From: Spirodela intermedia
Taxonomy: Eukaryota; Streptophyta; Magnoliopsida; Alismatales; Araceae
Assembly: GCA_902729315.2 (NCBI GenBank)
Contig: LR746265.1
Coordinates: 8,365,392 to 8,429,391, forward strand
Reading direction: 5' to 3'
DNA length: 64,000 bases
Shown: positions 1 to 12,583 of the stretch, piece by piece
Position numbering within the stretch: position 1 is the first letter of the stretch
How the letters are laid out: the number at the start of each line of letters is the position of its first letter
Position numbers and translations under genes: made by a program
Notes under the pieces: generated by a model
Told to the model about the DNA's origin: nothing
The model's input: only the letters and a program-made list of their open reading frames with translations
Database searches by the model: none

Positions 1-740
1 TTTTGAAGGACTTTAAATGAAACATACTTTCGTGTACTGAGTTTGTGATAATTTCTTATTAGCAATCGTTCTTTTCTCAATTATATCATAACTAAATCAT
101 CAACATCAAAGATCTTCTCTCTTGTTTTTCAATCTGTCTTTTCCTTGTAGTTTGCATAATTGGTTGTAAGATGATTCTTTACATTCTCATGTATTTTTTG
201 GATGTATTATGTCATGTTATTTGTTGCTATCTTAGTACCAGATTTTCTTAATACTTCAATTAAGTCAAGAGGGACTTTTGGTAGAAAATAGTAGACAATA
301 GAAAATAGAGAGTAATTTGTTGATCGATTTACCATAGAATTGTATGCGAATTCTATGACAAGATCTCATTATCTTGGTTTGTCCCCTGAAATACAACAGA
401 TTAAATTATCAAGTGTCTTGTTACCCACTTTTATTTGACCATTAGTTTGTGAATGACTTGTAATATGAATTTTAAACATGAGTAAAATATGTTCCAAAGA
501 GTATGCTAGAAATGGAACATAAATTTTGAGTCTCTATCCGATGTAATAGTCTTAGGCACTCCATGCAAATGAATTATTTTCTTGAAAAATAAATTTGCTA
601 CTTGAACGGCATCATTAGTCATTTTACAAAAAATAAAATGTGTCATCTTTAAGAATCTATCCACAACCACAACAAAATCTGCTCCTCTTTGGGTATGTGG
701 TAATCCCAAAATAAAATCCATAGAAATGTCAGTCCATGCT
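1..740 (-). pseudogene. Retrotransposon integrase remnant
   Basis: The minus strand at 721-506 reads an integrase-core segment beginning [13 protein letters not shown], with [14 protein letters not shown] and a later [15 protein letters not shown] stretch that carries the second catalytic Asp region. Frame remnants further left (about 400-240) read DLVIEFAYNSMVNRST, the usual segment around AYN in gypsy integrases. At about 110-10 there is a DDLVMI...LRKER...KLSTRKY segment, equivalent to the GPF/Y C-terminal module. Tandem stops around position 385 and other breaks show that it is non-functional. Confidence 0.85.
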
Positions 741-929
741 TTATCTAGAATGGGTAGTGGAATGTATAAACTTGTGTTCCTACATAGAGTTTTGTCAAAT
801 ATTCAAAACCACTAACTTCTCTCATTGTAATCAGAATTATTGATTTTTGACTCAATGCATCAACCACTTTGTTTGATTTTCTTGATTTGTGTTTTATCAC
901 AAAAGAAAACTTTTAAATAAATAAAATCC

Positions 930-2060
930 ATCTAACATGCATTCTATTGATAGTGGTATGACTACTGACTGATTTCAAAACTTGATGGTCAATAATTTCC
1001 TGTTGAATCAAGTAATATTCTCAAGCATGTAATGATCTAACCACAACATAAATTTCTAATTCATATGTAGTCCACTTTCTTTTGGCTTCTGCTATTTTCT
1101 CACTATAAAAAGTAACTACACGACCTTCCTAGGATAATACAGCTCCAATTCTAGTAATTGAGGCATCACATTCTACTTCAAATAATTTATCAAAATTTGG
1201 TAGTGCTAGTACAAGGGTAGAACTTAACTTTAATTAGAATAAAACTTCTATCTGCTACATCTGTCCATTGAAAGTTTTCTCTTTTCATGCATTCAATGAT
1301 GGAAGTCATAATTGAACTGAAATTTTGAATAAATCTTCTATAAAAAGATGCTAAGCCATGAAAACTATGAACATCATAGATATTTTTTAGAATTGACTAG
1401 TCATTAATAGCTTCAACCTTTTCTTCATCCACTTTGATGCCATCTGCACTTACAATATATCCTAGAAACTAAACTTGAAATAAGAAATTTACATTTTTTC
1501 AAGTTGATCAATAACTTGTTATAAAACAATCATTACAGATCTCAAATGATGATGATGTTATTCTTATGTGGTACTGTATATCAAAATATCGTCAAAATAG
1601 ACAACAATAAATTTTCCAATGAAAAACTTTAATACCTAATTCATCATTCACATAGAGGTACTTGGAGCATTAAATAAGTCAAATGGCATAACCAACTATT
1701 CATATAACCCTACTTTTGTCTTAAAAGCGATCTTTCATTCATCACCTAGACAAATTCAAATTTGATGATACCCACTTTTAATATCAATTTTGGAGAGGAT
1801 CCTAGAACCACCCAGCATGTCAAGCATATCATCAAGTTTTGGAATTAGAAATCTACATTTCATTATGATTTTATTAATTGCTCGACTAACTACACACATT
1901 CTTCAGGTTCTATCTTTTTTTAGAACTAATAATGTAGGTATTGAGTATGGGCTCATACTTTCATGAATTAATCCTTTCTCTAATAGCTCTTCAACTTGTT
2001 CTTGCAAAATCGTATTCTCTTCAAAGCTCATTTTGTAATGAGTAAATTTGGCAAACTTGC
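930..2060 (-). pseudogene. Retrotransposon reverse transcriptase and RNase H remnant
   Basis: The minus strand at about 1900-1560 gives RT blocks: a [19 protein letters not shown] segment, [10 protein letters not shown], then YFDDILIYS at about 1601-1575, whose two Asp residues are the RT catalytic pair. Stops interrupt the frame several times. Further on, at about 1215-930, the frame reads [15 protein letters not shown] and IGAVLS, then RKWTTYELEIYVVVRSLHA and IIDHQVLKSV, the standard Ty3/gypsy RNase H order including the D of ECDAS and the E of TYELE. No single reading frame joins these parts. Confidence 0.85.
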
Positions 2061-2395
2061 TCTAAGAATCAAGTCTATATGATGTTATGTGTCTTTGACT
2101 AGAGGAAGATTTATAGAAGAATCTTGTGTAATAAAAAACTCATTTAACAGATGTGTTGCCTCAAGTAACACCAAAATCATGCAATGAAACAGTCTTTTTT
2201 AACCAACATAAATACTCCAAAAAAAAAATAAAGTATTAAAAAGTTCTTTTTTGTTAGTCATCATAACTTCCTTCTTCTTTTCATTAACTATGTGATAAAA
2301 AATTCTTTTTTTTTTTGGGCGTAAAACAAACTTCTCACTATTTTGTAAAAAATATAATGATTATCTTTGCCTAGGTGAGTTGCATCTAAATCATA

Positions 2396-3880
2396 TCACC
2401 ATGATCTACCCAAAATTAGATGATAGACATCCATCTCAACAACATCATAGCAAATTTCATCAAAATAAACTTTTCTCATTGAGAACTTAAAAATTAAACA
2501 GGTCTCTATAACTTTGGTTTCATAATTCTTTTTTATCCACTCAATTCTATATGAATGTGAATGTTTTTTAGTTTTCAGCCCCAATTCTATACCATCAAAG
2601 AAGAAACAATATTTTCACTACTATCTGAATCAATAATCACATCATATACGTTCTCATCAATAGTGTATTTAGTTTTGAAAACATTATGACACTAGGGAGG
2701 TTCTTTCTTCTTTGGTGCATACATAAGCCTTTGAGTGACTAAAGAGTGACCAAAGTCTTCTTCTTCTTCACCTTCAATAAATTCTCTTGAATTTCTTTTT
2801 GATCTTCTACACCTTCAATTTTACCTTCATCTATGACCCTCGTAAAATTCACAGCACCACGTTTTAGACAAGCATTTGATTTGTGATCTTCTTCATTACA
2901 TTTGTAATACTTTGGGAATAGAGTTAGGTACATATGGATTCCTTTGAGAAGAATTTCGCCCACTAAGAACAAATCCACTTGGTCTTGGTGCAGCTGAGGT
3001 TGTCGATCTTCCATTATTGGTTGCAGATGAAATATGTGCTGGTCTTGACCTATTTAGCTAAAATGTTAACACATTAGTAAAATTTTGAGTTCTAGATTTT
3101 CCTTTCTCTAATAAAACTTCAGCATGTTCTGATGCCATAACAACATCATTCAACTTGAAGAATGATTGTAAAGCAACCTTTTCTTCAATATCCCATCAAA
3201 GTCTACTTTTAAATCTACATATCATATAAGATTCAAATTCAGTCAAATCAACTCTTGAAGAAAGTCTGTAAAATTTCTCAATATATTCTATGACAGATTT
3301 ACTTCCCTATTTACAACTTTGATATTGGTGATATAAAATCTGTTCATAATCAGAAAGAAGAAATCTACATTTTAATAATTTCTTCATCTTATCTCAACTT
3401 CAAACTTGATCTTTTTTTGATTTTGCACGGGTGGATTGTAACTGATCTCACCAAGCAAAAGCTCCACCTTTGAGTCTATAGGCAACTAATTTCACTTGTT
3501 TTTCATCATAAATCATCATATATTCAAAAAAAATCTCAATTTTAAAAATCCAATCAAGAAATTCTTCTATTTTCAAATGTTCATCAAAATTAGACAAATC
3601 AATTTTCATTTGAAAATCTCTACAATCATCATAATCAGATCTACCTTTTGAGCTTCTTGTATTATTCCATTGCAGAAAATCATTTTGTTTTTGACTAGTT
3701 TGATCACAAGATTGACATTCCATTGTACACATTTGTGCTAAGATTTACTTCAAAGTGTCATTCAAATCTTCAAATTTTTGTTCCACATGAATCTTGAAAT
3801 TAGTAAACTCTGATTTTGAAATAGTACATACCTCATAACTTTCATTGTCATTGATGTGAATCTTTTTACCTCATGACATC
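2396..3880 (-). pseudogene. Retrotransposon gag, zinc knuckle and protease remnant
   Basis: The minus strand at 3732-3448 carries a gag segment (FDEHLKIEEFLDWIFKIEIFF, ending VAYRLKGGAFAW), typical of the Retrotrans_gag domain. At 3014-2739 a degenerate CCHC knuckle reads YYKCNEEDHKSNACLKR, where the first Cys has become Tyr while the later C, H and C keep their spacing. At 2584-2396 the frame ends MDVYHLILGRSW, matching the conserved MD(V)xxxILGRxW stretch near the end of gypsy proteases. The three pieces are in separate frames or split by stops. Confidence 0.8.
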
Positions 3881-3910
3881 TTGTAAATTTGAATCTAGAA
3901 TGTTAACCTT

Positions 3911-3922
3911 GCTTTGATACCA
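3911..3922 (-). other. Primer-binding site (initiator Met tRNA type)
   Basis: On the minus strand this reads TGGTATCAAAGC, one mismatch from TGGTATCAGAGC, the sequence complementary to the 3' end of plant initiator methionine tRNA. It lies two bases from the inner end of the LTR, as expected for minus-strand strong-stop priming. Confidence 0.8.
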
Positions 3923-3924
3923 CT

Positions 3925-4676
3925 TGACACAACAAAACTTGAGGGAATGACTTGAACAAGTTGTGTTCAATTTTGATGTTGTGAGGGTTGAAGACACATC
4001 TTGAATCCTTGAAAAATGTGCTCTATGATTGTCCTTTCGCTCTAAATCCACAAGGAGAAGAGGACAAGCCCCTTGAGTTCACAAGGGGGTGATTTTGAAT
4101 CCATAGAATCAAGAACAGGTTCCTTGAGTCCACAGGGGTGTCGGAGTCCACCAATAGAAGGAGAGAACTTCAAGAGAAGAAAACTCATGAAATTATATTG
4201 AAAAAAGGTAATCTACCTCTAGGGCTACAGGGGATGCCTTAAATAGGCTAAAGAGTCTTGATTTGGGTGCCAAGATTTAAATTTCAAATGAAATCTAAAT
4301 TTGAAACCAAATTTTGACTGAAATTTGATTTTGAACAAAATTTGAATTTCAAATGAAAATTTGAATTTCGGATGAAATTTGAATTTCAAACGAAAATTTG
4401 AATTGCGGATGAAATTTGAATTTCAAACAAAAAATTGAATTTCGAATTTGAATTTAAAATTCAAATTTTAATTTCAAATGAAATTAAAAAAAATAAGAAA
4501 AATAGATATATGGCCTAAGTTTGTAATTGGGCTAGTAAAGTGGACTTCAAGCTACAACAGTAATGGGCTTCAAGCTTCAATACTGGGCTTCAGGCTTCTT
4601 CAGTACTGGGCTTCAGGGTTTGGGCTGCATCAGCACACCTTCCATACTTGCCTTACCCTAGCCCCGTCGGTACACA
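3925..4676 (-). repeat. 5' LTR of the chromovirus-like element
   Basis: The inner boundary is set by the primer-binding site: on the plus strand the LTR begins TGACACAAC, so it ends ...CA on the element strand. The outer boundary near 4676 is a best guess from a TG start. The LTR contains an AT-rich minisatellite of about 37-bp units at 4344-4450 (GAATTTCAAAC/TG...GGATGAAATTT, units starting near 4344, 4381 and 4418). The second LTR is outside the window, so divergence and age cannot be judged. Confidence 0.6.
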
Positions 4677-5870
4677 TGCTGAAGTAAGAAAGGCCCGTGT
4701 TTTATGATATAAACCATCAGTTCCCTAAGGGAGTATCATGGGAATTGCGCCCCCCCGTGAGGTTGCCCAGTTCGCCTTGCGGCCTGTTCTTCCTGCAAAG
4801 AAGATCACTGGCACGAAAACAAGGCTGAGATTGGATCACTGCATTGCCGATGAGGAGGGTGATGAAGCTGCTCAGATTCGAATCACGTTTTATCGCACCG
4901 ACAACCAATGTCTTGTTCGATCTTCGGCAGATGGCCGTTTTTAATGGCGTGAGCCTCATTCTCTTGCCGAAACTGGGAACAAACCTGTTCTCTTGGCGGG
5001 TGATTTAACTACAGTCTTCTCAGAGTTGCGACGAGTTGGGGATTCTCATCCAGCTTCGCCCATGACAGATCCTCAAAGCTTCGTGACCCACGCATGCATG
5101 CAGTCTTTGCGGATGCTGGTCGTAGGGGAAGCAGAAAGTGAGGGTTGGGGGCTAAGCTCGGGCTTCGAGACTTCAAGAAAATATACCCAAAGGAAGAGGA
5201 ATTTCTTTCTTGAAAGGCGCTCATGAACTGAAAGCAAAGCCGATGAAAGAGAAAATGGGTGAAGCAAAAGGGCAGCCGGATGGCGCTGGTGCAGTATCCT
5301 GCACCATGGCAAGCTTCCATGGTCAAGTCGTCAACCTCCGATGCCTCTCAACGCCGGGTACTTGGAGCCAAACACTGCTGTCTGTACCCACTCCTTCTGA
5401 ACGAAAAAGTTCAAACCCGAGCTCTGGCTATGCAACCATCGCCCGATTTCATCCACATTTCCTATTTGACCACCATGGTTAGGGTTAGAGCGCAGAGTTC
5501 CACCTGTGGCCAACAAACATCTCTGCTTGAAACCCGCATGAGAATCCATTACCGTGGTCGACAGCAGGTAACGAAGTTTCCGATCCTTCGTGGCGAAGAG
5601 TAGATGGAATATACACTGGATCCTTTGGAGCCTTTCAGACCGTCGGATAGAGGAAGAGAGAGAGAGAGATGGTGTCATGTGGGCCATGGTCCTTCCTAGT
5701 CGAAGTTCATGGAAGCCCGGCCCGGAATCAAGGATAGCAAATCTCTCCTTGTCCGGGCTGACGTTGAGGCCCAATCACCACAGTAAGAGGGCTGCGGTGC
5801 GCCAGGTTCGACGATCTCTATACCCCTTGATAGTTTTCTTCATAGACTATTACTGCCTCTAACTGACGAC
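4677..5870. other. Gene-free block of higher GC, possible organelle-DNA insertion
   Basis: This stretch is markedly richer in G and C than both flanks and is open in several overlapping frames on both strands without start context, splice sites or any protein family I recognise. That texture is common in non-coding plant mitochondrial DNA copied to the nucleus. I cannot identify a mitochondrial or plastid gene in it, so the origin is an inference. It sits directly against the chromovirus LTR. Confidence 0.35.
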
Positions 5871-5963
5871 GGGGAATGAAAATAATCCTGGCTCGGTCAC
5901 CCGATTGCGTGATTAGGCTGGATCTAGACTTCGATGATGTTCAGGGCAGACGTCTAATACATG

Positions 5964-6009
<46 letters not shown>

Positions 6010-6481
6010 CCCTCACCCCTCACTTCTGACAAAATGTAATCCTCTTAAGTCGGTATTAACCAATGTCGTTTTCCCTTGGGTTGAATTGGAAACAAGTCCT
6101 CGTGGAAGATCTGATAGAAGTTAGAATCTTGGTCGTCTAGGCTTTCATTCAAGGCACAATTCACTCCCTTCTTTTAATTAGATGGATATTCTAGTACACC
6201 ACTAGTTATTTGAAAATCATGAATAACAGAGTTAATAAAATGATCACAAGGCAACCAAAGTCAAACAAATCATAAACATGAGTGACTTAATAAAACTAAT
6301 GAGAAATCCACGAAACATCAAAGAGCACATCAATTATGAAGATAATTGTTAAGAAAGCACCTAATACCTTCTAGGGTTTGTTGGAGTCTATCACATAGTG
6401 TTATTAAATAAATAAAAACTTATGAAAATGTAGCACACATTTGTCATTATATCGCCCAAGTGGCAGCCAAATGCAGAAATT
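5871..6481. other. Intergenic spacer with a (TC)n tract
   Basis: No gene is seen. A perfect (TC)n microsatellite occupies 5966-6006. The right part is AT-rich and probably holds the 3' untranslated region of the minus-strand dehydrogenase gene that ends at 6482. Confidence 0.6.
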
Positions 6482-9400
6482 CTACATCCTAGGCGAGGGC
6501 TTGTTACCCTGGTCAGTGTAGGAATAGACACCCCTTCCCCTCTTCTTCCCTAGCCAGCCAGCGTCGACGTACTGTATGAGGAGAGGACAAGGGCTGTACC
6601 TGTCGCCACCCAGGCCACCATGGAGCGTCTTCATGGCCGACAAGCAGATGTCCAGGCCAATGAAGTCTGCCAGCTGGAGGGGCCCCATTGGCTGGTTGGT
6701 GCCGAGCTTCATCCCCATGTCGATGTCCTCTCGGGTTGCGATCCCCGTGTAGAGGGCGTAGAAGGCCTCGTTGATCATTGGCATGAGGATCCGATTCACT
6801 ATGAACCCGGGGAAGTCCCGAGAGCACACGATGTTCTTCCCAAACCTGCAGAATTTGGTCCACATCGAGGAGGGGAGGTAGTGTTGCCCCAGTTTCAGAG
6901 TTTTGAGTGTCGAACATGAATAAACCTTCTTAAAGAAATAAAATATCATGCTCACTGATCTTGTCTTGTGCCAAGAAATGGCAGGAAACATATTTATCTG
7001 CTATTTACGTGAAAATCTTATGAAGTGTATATGTCACTAAATTCATTGAGTGCATGAAGATGATAGATATACTTCAAAAAAAAAGAGGACCATGCAATAT
7101 ATATATATATATATATATATTGCAGCAAAAGAATGTGCGCACTTGTCGTTCCAGACCATTCGATCAGCATCAGGATCAATTAGCGTCCACAAGATGATGT
7201 CTTCAGTCAGTCAACGTGCACAAGAGTTAAAATGGGACTTGATGATGCCATGCCATCCTGAGTAAAGTTCAGATAACTAGGGGGCAGAAAAAGAATGAGC
7301 AGAGTATGTAGCAGATCACATGATATTCATTAATGGAGTTGGTTGCCTCACTTTCAGATTTGAGTGCGAAGGGAAATAAATTATTATAGAAATTAAAATA
7401 TAAGCAGGGGTGCTCTTTTCGTACACTCAGAAATGGCAATAAAAAACCTTATTTCGTGTATATGTTACTAATTTCATTGAGGGTGTGGTGAAACTATTTC
7501 GATCTTAAAAGGAAAACTGTCTTTGATCCAGAGCATCTGATCCGTTGACTTGAGGGATTCTGATACAGCATACCTTCGTTTAGTCCACTGACGAACTCAG
7601 GGGTGGTCAACCAAGGCTATAGGATGTTCAAATATGTCGACATATGCCCAGGTGAAACGAGGAGAAGTGGAGAGGATAACGAAAGTTGCCCAGGTGCAGA
7701 GAGGAACCCATGTGTATTACCTCTCTGCCAGTGCCTTGACAGTAGCGAAGACCTCGTCTGATGTCTGTGTGCCTCTGATGATCTCAACCAGCTTCATGAT
7801 TGCAGGGGGGTTCATAAAATGCATGCCTATCACCTTTGCAATGCATGGAATTAAGGAATCAGATCAGAAAATTCCTTCAGAGTTTTGTAAGCTTTAGATG
7901 TGGATAGAAGAAGGAACTGACACACGAGGAAACCTACGGTCAAAACTCAACGACAAATATGGGGAAATTATGGCTTGCCATGAGCATGTGGAGAACAATG
8001 ATATCTCTTCAACATATGGTGTGTTGGATTTCTCTGCAACGTGCAGATATAAGAATCCTTAAAACCCACTTCAAATCGATAAATATATGGATCAAGGAGG
8101 AATGTGTATTCAATCTCTTTGTTCACGGTATGATGAATTTTTAAAACTGATATATCAAAAATATCCTTCTGTGCTTCTAACTAGACCAGGTCTGCAATCA
8201 ACCAGTGTATTTATATCAAAAACTGATATAACTAATTAATTGCATTTCTACTTTCACAGAAGAATCTAAGCTTTCTACCACATTTATAAGAAGTTCTGAC
8301 ACTGAAAAATATAAATTCATATGTGCCCTTAAAAGAATTAAAATCATAAAAATGACAAGCATGAAAGCTCTAGTGGAATTTTTTTAGGTGGATAAGATTT
8401 TTACGGGCAGTAGTTGCATCACTCCTAGAAAAAAAGGCTACTCTATGATGTACAAATGACTTTTGTTTTTGGAGAAAAATAGTATGATGACCTTGGACAA
8501 AAGCATTGCATATTTTTAAAATGAGAATTGTATCAATGATTGCTGGTGGTGGAAATAACATTTGGAATTATTGCAACAGAGATGATGAATGTTTTGATCT
8601 TAGCAGAATCGGATTTTTTTCCCAATGGAGTCCAGACTTAAAAGCCAATCATACAGTGAACTTCACTTTTACAGAATGCCAATCATGATGTAATCCACAG
8701 AAGGCAAACCTGAGATGGGCGTTGAGTTTGTGAAGCCAAGCGAGTAATGGAGATCGAACTAGTATTAGATGCCAAAATGCAAGAAGCTTTAGTGATCTTG
8801 TCTAGTTCTGAGAATAATTTGCGTTTTGCATCTTCAGACTCCACAATAGCTTCAATTACAACATCAGCAGATCGAAGATCATTCAGCTCCAAAGTGAATC
8901 TCAGACGGTTCAAAGCCTCTGAAATTCCTGACTGAAAAGAAAAAAAAAACAAAAGCAATGATTTACATCAGTGGCAAGTTTTTTTTCATCCAGATGAACA
9001 AATACTGATACCAAGTATACTCAACATCAGATTTCAACATGTGAGTGAATAAAAGAACTTGAATTTCACAAAGTGCAGGAAGCAACGAATGCATCTGATA
9101 GAAATCATTATATCTGGGAGAAGCCTGAAGTGAATACCCTTCGCAATATACATCTATGCATATACGCATACATATTCTTATACACATGCAAGCATAGATA
9201 TGCATACATATGTGAATATATATGTATAATTATGTATCTCATCTCAGTTTATGAGTTTTACATAAACTTGAAATTGAACGCCAAGTCAGAACCACTATCA
9301 TAAATGATGTCGTGCCTAAAAAGAGAATGGACTGCTAATGAGTGACGGATTTTTCGAATCATGAAACTACTGTTCATTCAGAATTTATGCAGCTCTGAAA

Positions 9401-10599
9401 ATGAAATATCCAGTTAATTCGATAACCAAGTCTTTCACCAGTTTTAATCCTTTTGGCACGGAAACATACTATGCCAGAAGCAGCAAACTGGATATTCGTG
9501 GCCCCTTTAACAATTATTTTCTTTTTTGATTGTGGTCCTTTATCTGCCGGTGTATCTTTGCTTTAGACTGGGAATTCATATCAACCTCTTAGATTAATGA
9601 CTTCATGACATCTCTCAAAGCTTCAAATTCAATCCATGGATAGGAGTCCATAGACATATAATCATTCCCCTCCTGGATGCATGCTTTTAGACTAAGTGGA
9701 TTGTATAATTTCATTATTCAATATCTCTTGGTTGCAAAAGTCCAACATCATACACCTGGGTGATTCATCACCTTATTGCTTATTATAAATTTCAAGCTTA
9801 TCAATCAAAGAAAAAGTAAGAAGCTAGATTGGGACACATTCATGCATCTTTACAGCAGCAGATTATCACCCTCACTCTCTCGTGCATCCTTTCTTTTTCT
9901 CACAATTTATGTCATCTGTCCTTATAGATAATATCCTCTCTTATTCTATCTTTTCACAAGGATCTGTTCTTCTGGTTAAAGATTCGACCTCTTAGCTTTA
10001 CGTGAATCCGTCCTTTGTCCCTTTCATTATCTCTTTTTATGCTTTCGTATGCGAAATTTTTCTCCTAATGTTAAAGTCGTTTCTTATCATTTAGTCTAAG
10101 GGTAAGGTTATAGACTTCTGTTATACGGGATTAAAGCCATCTCTCTCTGCTTGCAGTTACAATACCTTCAACTCCCAACTACACCCCGAAAATAGGAAAA
10201 ATTTAAACACGGATAGAATCAGGATCGATCAAGCATCCAATTCCAATCCAATTACTATAACATAAAAAAACTGATTCATTCCACCACGGATGGCATCCTT
10301 GTTACAAAACAATTATCAAACGCTGAGTTCTATCAAAAAATGATCGACTCACGGAAGAAAATGGAAAAACGGAGAAGCGAGAATATGGAAGGACTGACCT
10401 GGGGAATTTGCCCCTTGGACGCCAGCCGGCGGATGGAATCGGAGATGGCGTCGCCAGCTCGATCAAGAGCGGCCCGATCGGTGTCCTGCAGCCACACGTC
10501 GATCCCCGCGACCGCAGCCAGCTGCGCGATCCCTGACCCCATCTGCCCCGCTCCAATCACTCCGACGACCTGCACCTTCGCCGCCGCCTCTCCCGCCAT
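6482..10599 (-). CDS. 3-hydroxybutyryl-CoA dehydrogenase-type (3-hydroxyacyl-CoA dehydrogenase family) enzyme, 4 exons
   Basis: Exons on the minus strand are 10599-10399, 8931-8710, 7833-7721 and 6845-6482, all with GT-AG introns, giving 299 residues. The product is an NAD(P)-dependent oxidoreductase of short 3-hydroxyacyl-CoA substrates. Exon 1 has the Rossmann motif [14 protein letters not shown] (residues about 12-25). Exon 2 has [10 protein letters not shown] and LASNTSS. Exon 3 has IGMHFMNPP with the catalytic His. Exon 4 has the family signature region [17 protein letters not shown] and the C-terminal dimer domain. Length agrees with the single-domain plant enzymes of about 295 residues. 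An in-frame ATG at 10626 would add nine residues, but the second ATG ([10 protein letters not shown]) fits the family better. The C-terminus ends SPRM, a weak PTS1-like tripeptide that may direct it to peroxisomes (inference). Confidence 0.93.
7097..7120. repeat. (AT)12 microsatellite in dehydrogenase intron 3
   Basis: A perfect AT dinucleotide run within the 875-bp third intron of the dehydrogenase gene. It has no coding effect. Confidence 0.9.
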
Positions 10600-10626
10600 C
10601 GTCCCCGCCTGAGCGAAGAATACCAA

Positions 10627-11107
10627 ACTAACAGACTAGCAAATAGCACACGGGTGACGGTAGCCGCCTTTTCCTCAAAAACAAACTACATATATACCAA
10701 TAAATTGAAAATATTATAATTTCGACCCACTCACACTGAAATCCTCTAATTTTAATACGAAAAATTAAATTTATTATTAAGAAGGAAAATATCGAAGATT
10801 ACACGGAAATCCTGACCATCGCATCTCAGCAGTGCTGAATTATGCTTTCCTAGGATAAAATCTTATTTAACCCATAGCCCTTCCTAATATGTCAAAATCG
10901 CTTTAATAACTCTACTTTTTTCTGGATAATCAGGTCGGTTATTTATTTGATTTTTTTAATATTCCTTTTCATGTGAATTCTTAGTCGTATAGTCATCTGT
11001 CTCAAGAATCCCTAAGTTTTATATTTTGGATCCAAAAATGTTGCAAAATGAAGAAACTCTGAGGGGTAACCTGGCATCTGCCCTTGAACCTCTTGGATCT
11101 TAGGTTG
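10627..11107. other. Upstream region of the dehydrogenase gene
   Basis: AT-rich sequence to the right of the minus-strand start codon, which should hold that gene's promoter and 5' leader. I see no convincing TATA box or other element and no ORF worth calling. Confidence 0.5.
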
Positions 11108-12190
11108 ACGCCCCATTGTGCTATTATATCAGGTCTACCGCCCAAGTCTAGTACCTCCCTAGAAACTAAAGTTTAGATACAAAATTGATGGAATAATGAT
11201 TGTGTTGATATCTAAGATGGTCAACCCCCCAAGATCATTACCCCTAAAAAAGGTCTAGAGTCTAGATCAATTACTTGTGTGTAGACTGAGATCTTCATAT
11301 ATTGACGAAATAATGATGACACAAAATAATTGATATTAGATTCATGCCCCATCCTGTCAATATCTTAAATGTTCATTATTACCTCTAAAAGGACCAACGA
11401 CTAGATCAATTATTTGTGTGGAGATTGAGATCTTCATATTCTAATGAAATGATGATGGCAAAGTATGAGCAAATTTTTTGAGTAATTCCAGTCAAATTGA
11501 CACAAAATAGTTGATCTTAGATTGATGCCCCCTCGTGTCAATATCTAAGATGGTCAACCCTCCCAAGGTCAAATTACTCCTAAAAAAAGAACGTAGTCTA
11601 GGTCAATTACTTGTGTGGAGACTAAGAGCCTCATATATTGATGAAATAATGATGGTAGTGAACCCCATCATACCTTTGAGCATAAAGTATAAGGGAAATT
11701 CTCAAGTAATTACAATCAAATGTACACAAAATAATTGATCTTAAATTGATGCTCCATCATGTTGAGATCTAAGATGGTCAACTCACCCCCCCAAGGTCAA
11801 ATTACCCCTAAAAAGACTAGAGTCTAGATCAATTACTTGTGTGGAGATTGAGAGCTTCATATATATTATGAAATAATGATGGTAGCAAACCCCACCATGC
11901 ATTTTGAGCACAAAGTCTGAGGGAAATTTTCAAGTAATTACAATCAAATGGACACAAAATAATTGATCTTAGATTGATGCCCCATCACGTCGATATCTAA
12001 GATGGTCAACCCCCCTAGAGTCATTACCCCTGAAAAAAAGACCAAAGTCTGGATCAATTATTTGTTTATAAATTGAGAGCATCATTTATTGATGAAATAA
12101 TGATGGTAATGAACCCAGCAAACATTTTGAGCACAAAGTCTGACAGAAATTTTTGAGTAATTACAATCAAATGGACACAAAATATCAACC
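11108..12190. repeat. Tandem repeat block, about five diverged units of roughly 140-230 bp
   Basis: The phrase TTGATGCCCC(A)TC...GTC(A)ATATCTAAGATGGTCAA recurs, with unit starts near 11341, 11522, 11746 and 11974 and a decayed copy near 12191 (spacing 181, 224, 228 and 217). A second anchor, GATCAATTACTTGTGTGGAG, occurs near 11265, 11404, 11601, 11827 and 12052. Units also share AAATAATGATGG and GGACACAAAATA. The first two units are shortened. There is no open frame across units and no similarity to the other repeats in the window. Confidence 0.88.
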
Positions 12191-12548
12191 TTGAGACCAA
12201 GTAGGGTAGATCAAGGAACCCTAACCTTTCAATGTCAACCCCCTTAGAGATAGGAGCCTAGTTTTTGGATTTCAGCAGGTGAAGAATCTTAGGTAGGTAG
12301 GATCTTCCTCCATTCCTCCATCATGTGGAGTGTATTGTTACTATGTAGACCTCAAAAGGCTTTTTAGTAGTTTTTTTTATAAGTTCCCATATTTTCTAGA
12401 TACATCCTACAAAAAAAAAAAGAGCTATAAATTGAAATTATTGTGCTCAATTTCCTCAAGGGCGGATTTTATGAATCCGACCATATTTAGCCTTAGGAAC
12501 TAATAGTATACCTTAGAAAAGGATAAAATACTCTTCAATGATTTATTG

Positions 12549-12583
<35 letters not shown>

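Larger units (their letters stand above)
1..4676 (-). mobile_element. Decayed Ty3/gypsy chromovirus-like LTR retrotransposon, 3' end outside window
   Basis: Read on the minus strand the order is LTR, primer-binding site, gag, zinc knuckle, protease, reverse transcriptase, RNase H, integrase, which is the Ty3/gypsy order. Every domain is interrupted by in-frame stops and small frameshifts, so the copy is dead. The RT and integrase wording resembles plant chromoviruses of the CRM/Galadriel type as I remember them; the lineage is an inference. The integrase C-terminal segment is still being read at position 1, so any chromodomain and the 3' LTR lie left of the window. The outer LTR edge near 4676 was chosen because the plus strand shows TACACA there, giving a TG start on the element strand; it is approximate. 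Confidence 0.9.

Noticed and set aside
5331-5774. 147-codon minus-strand ORF in the GC-richer block
   Set aside because: No domain, no start context, and overlapping ORFs on the other strand; more likely non-coding insertion DNA.
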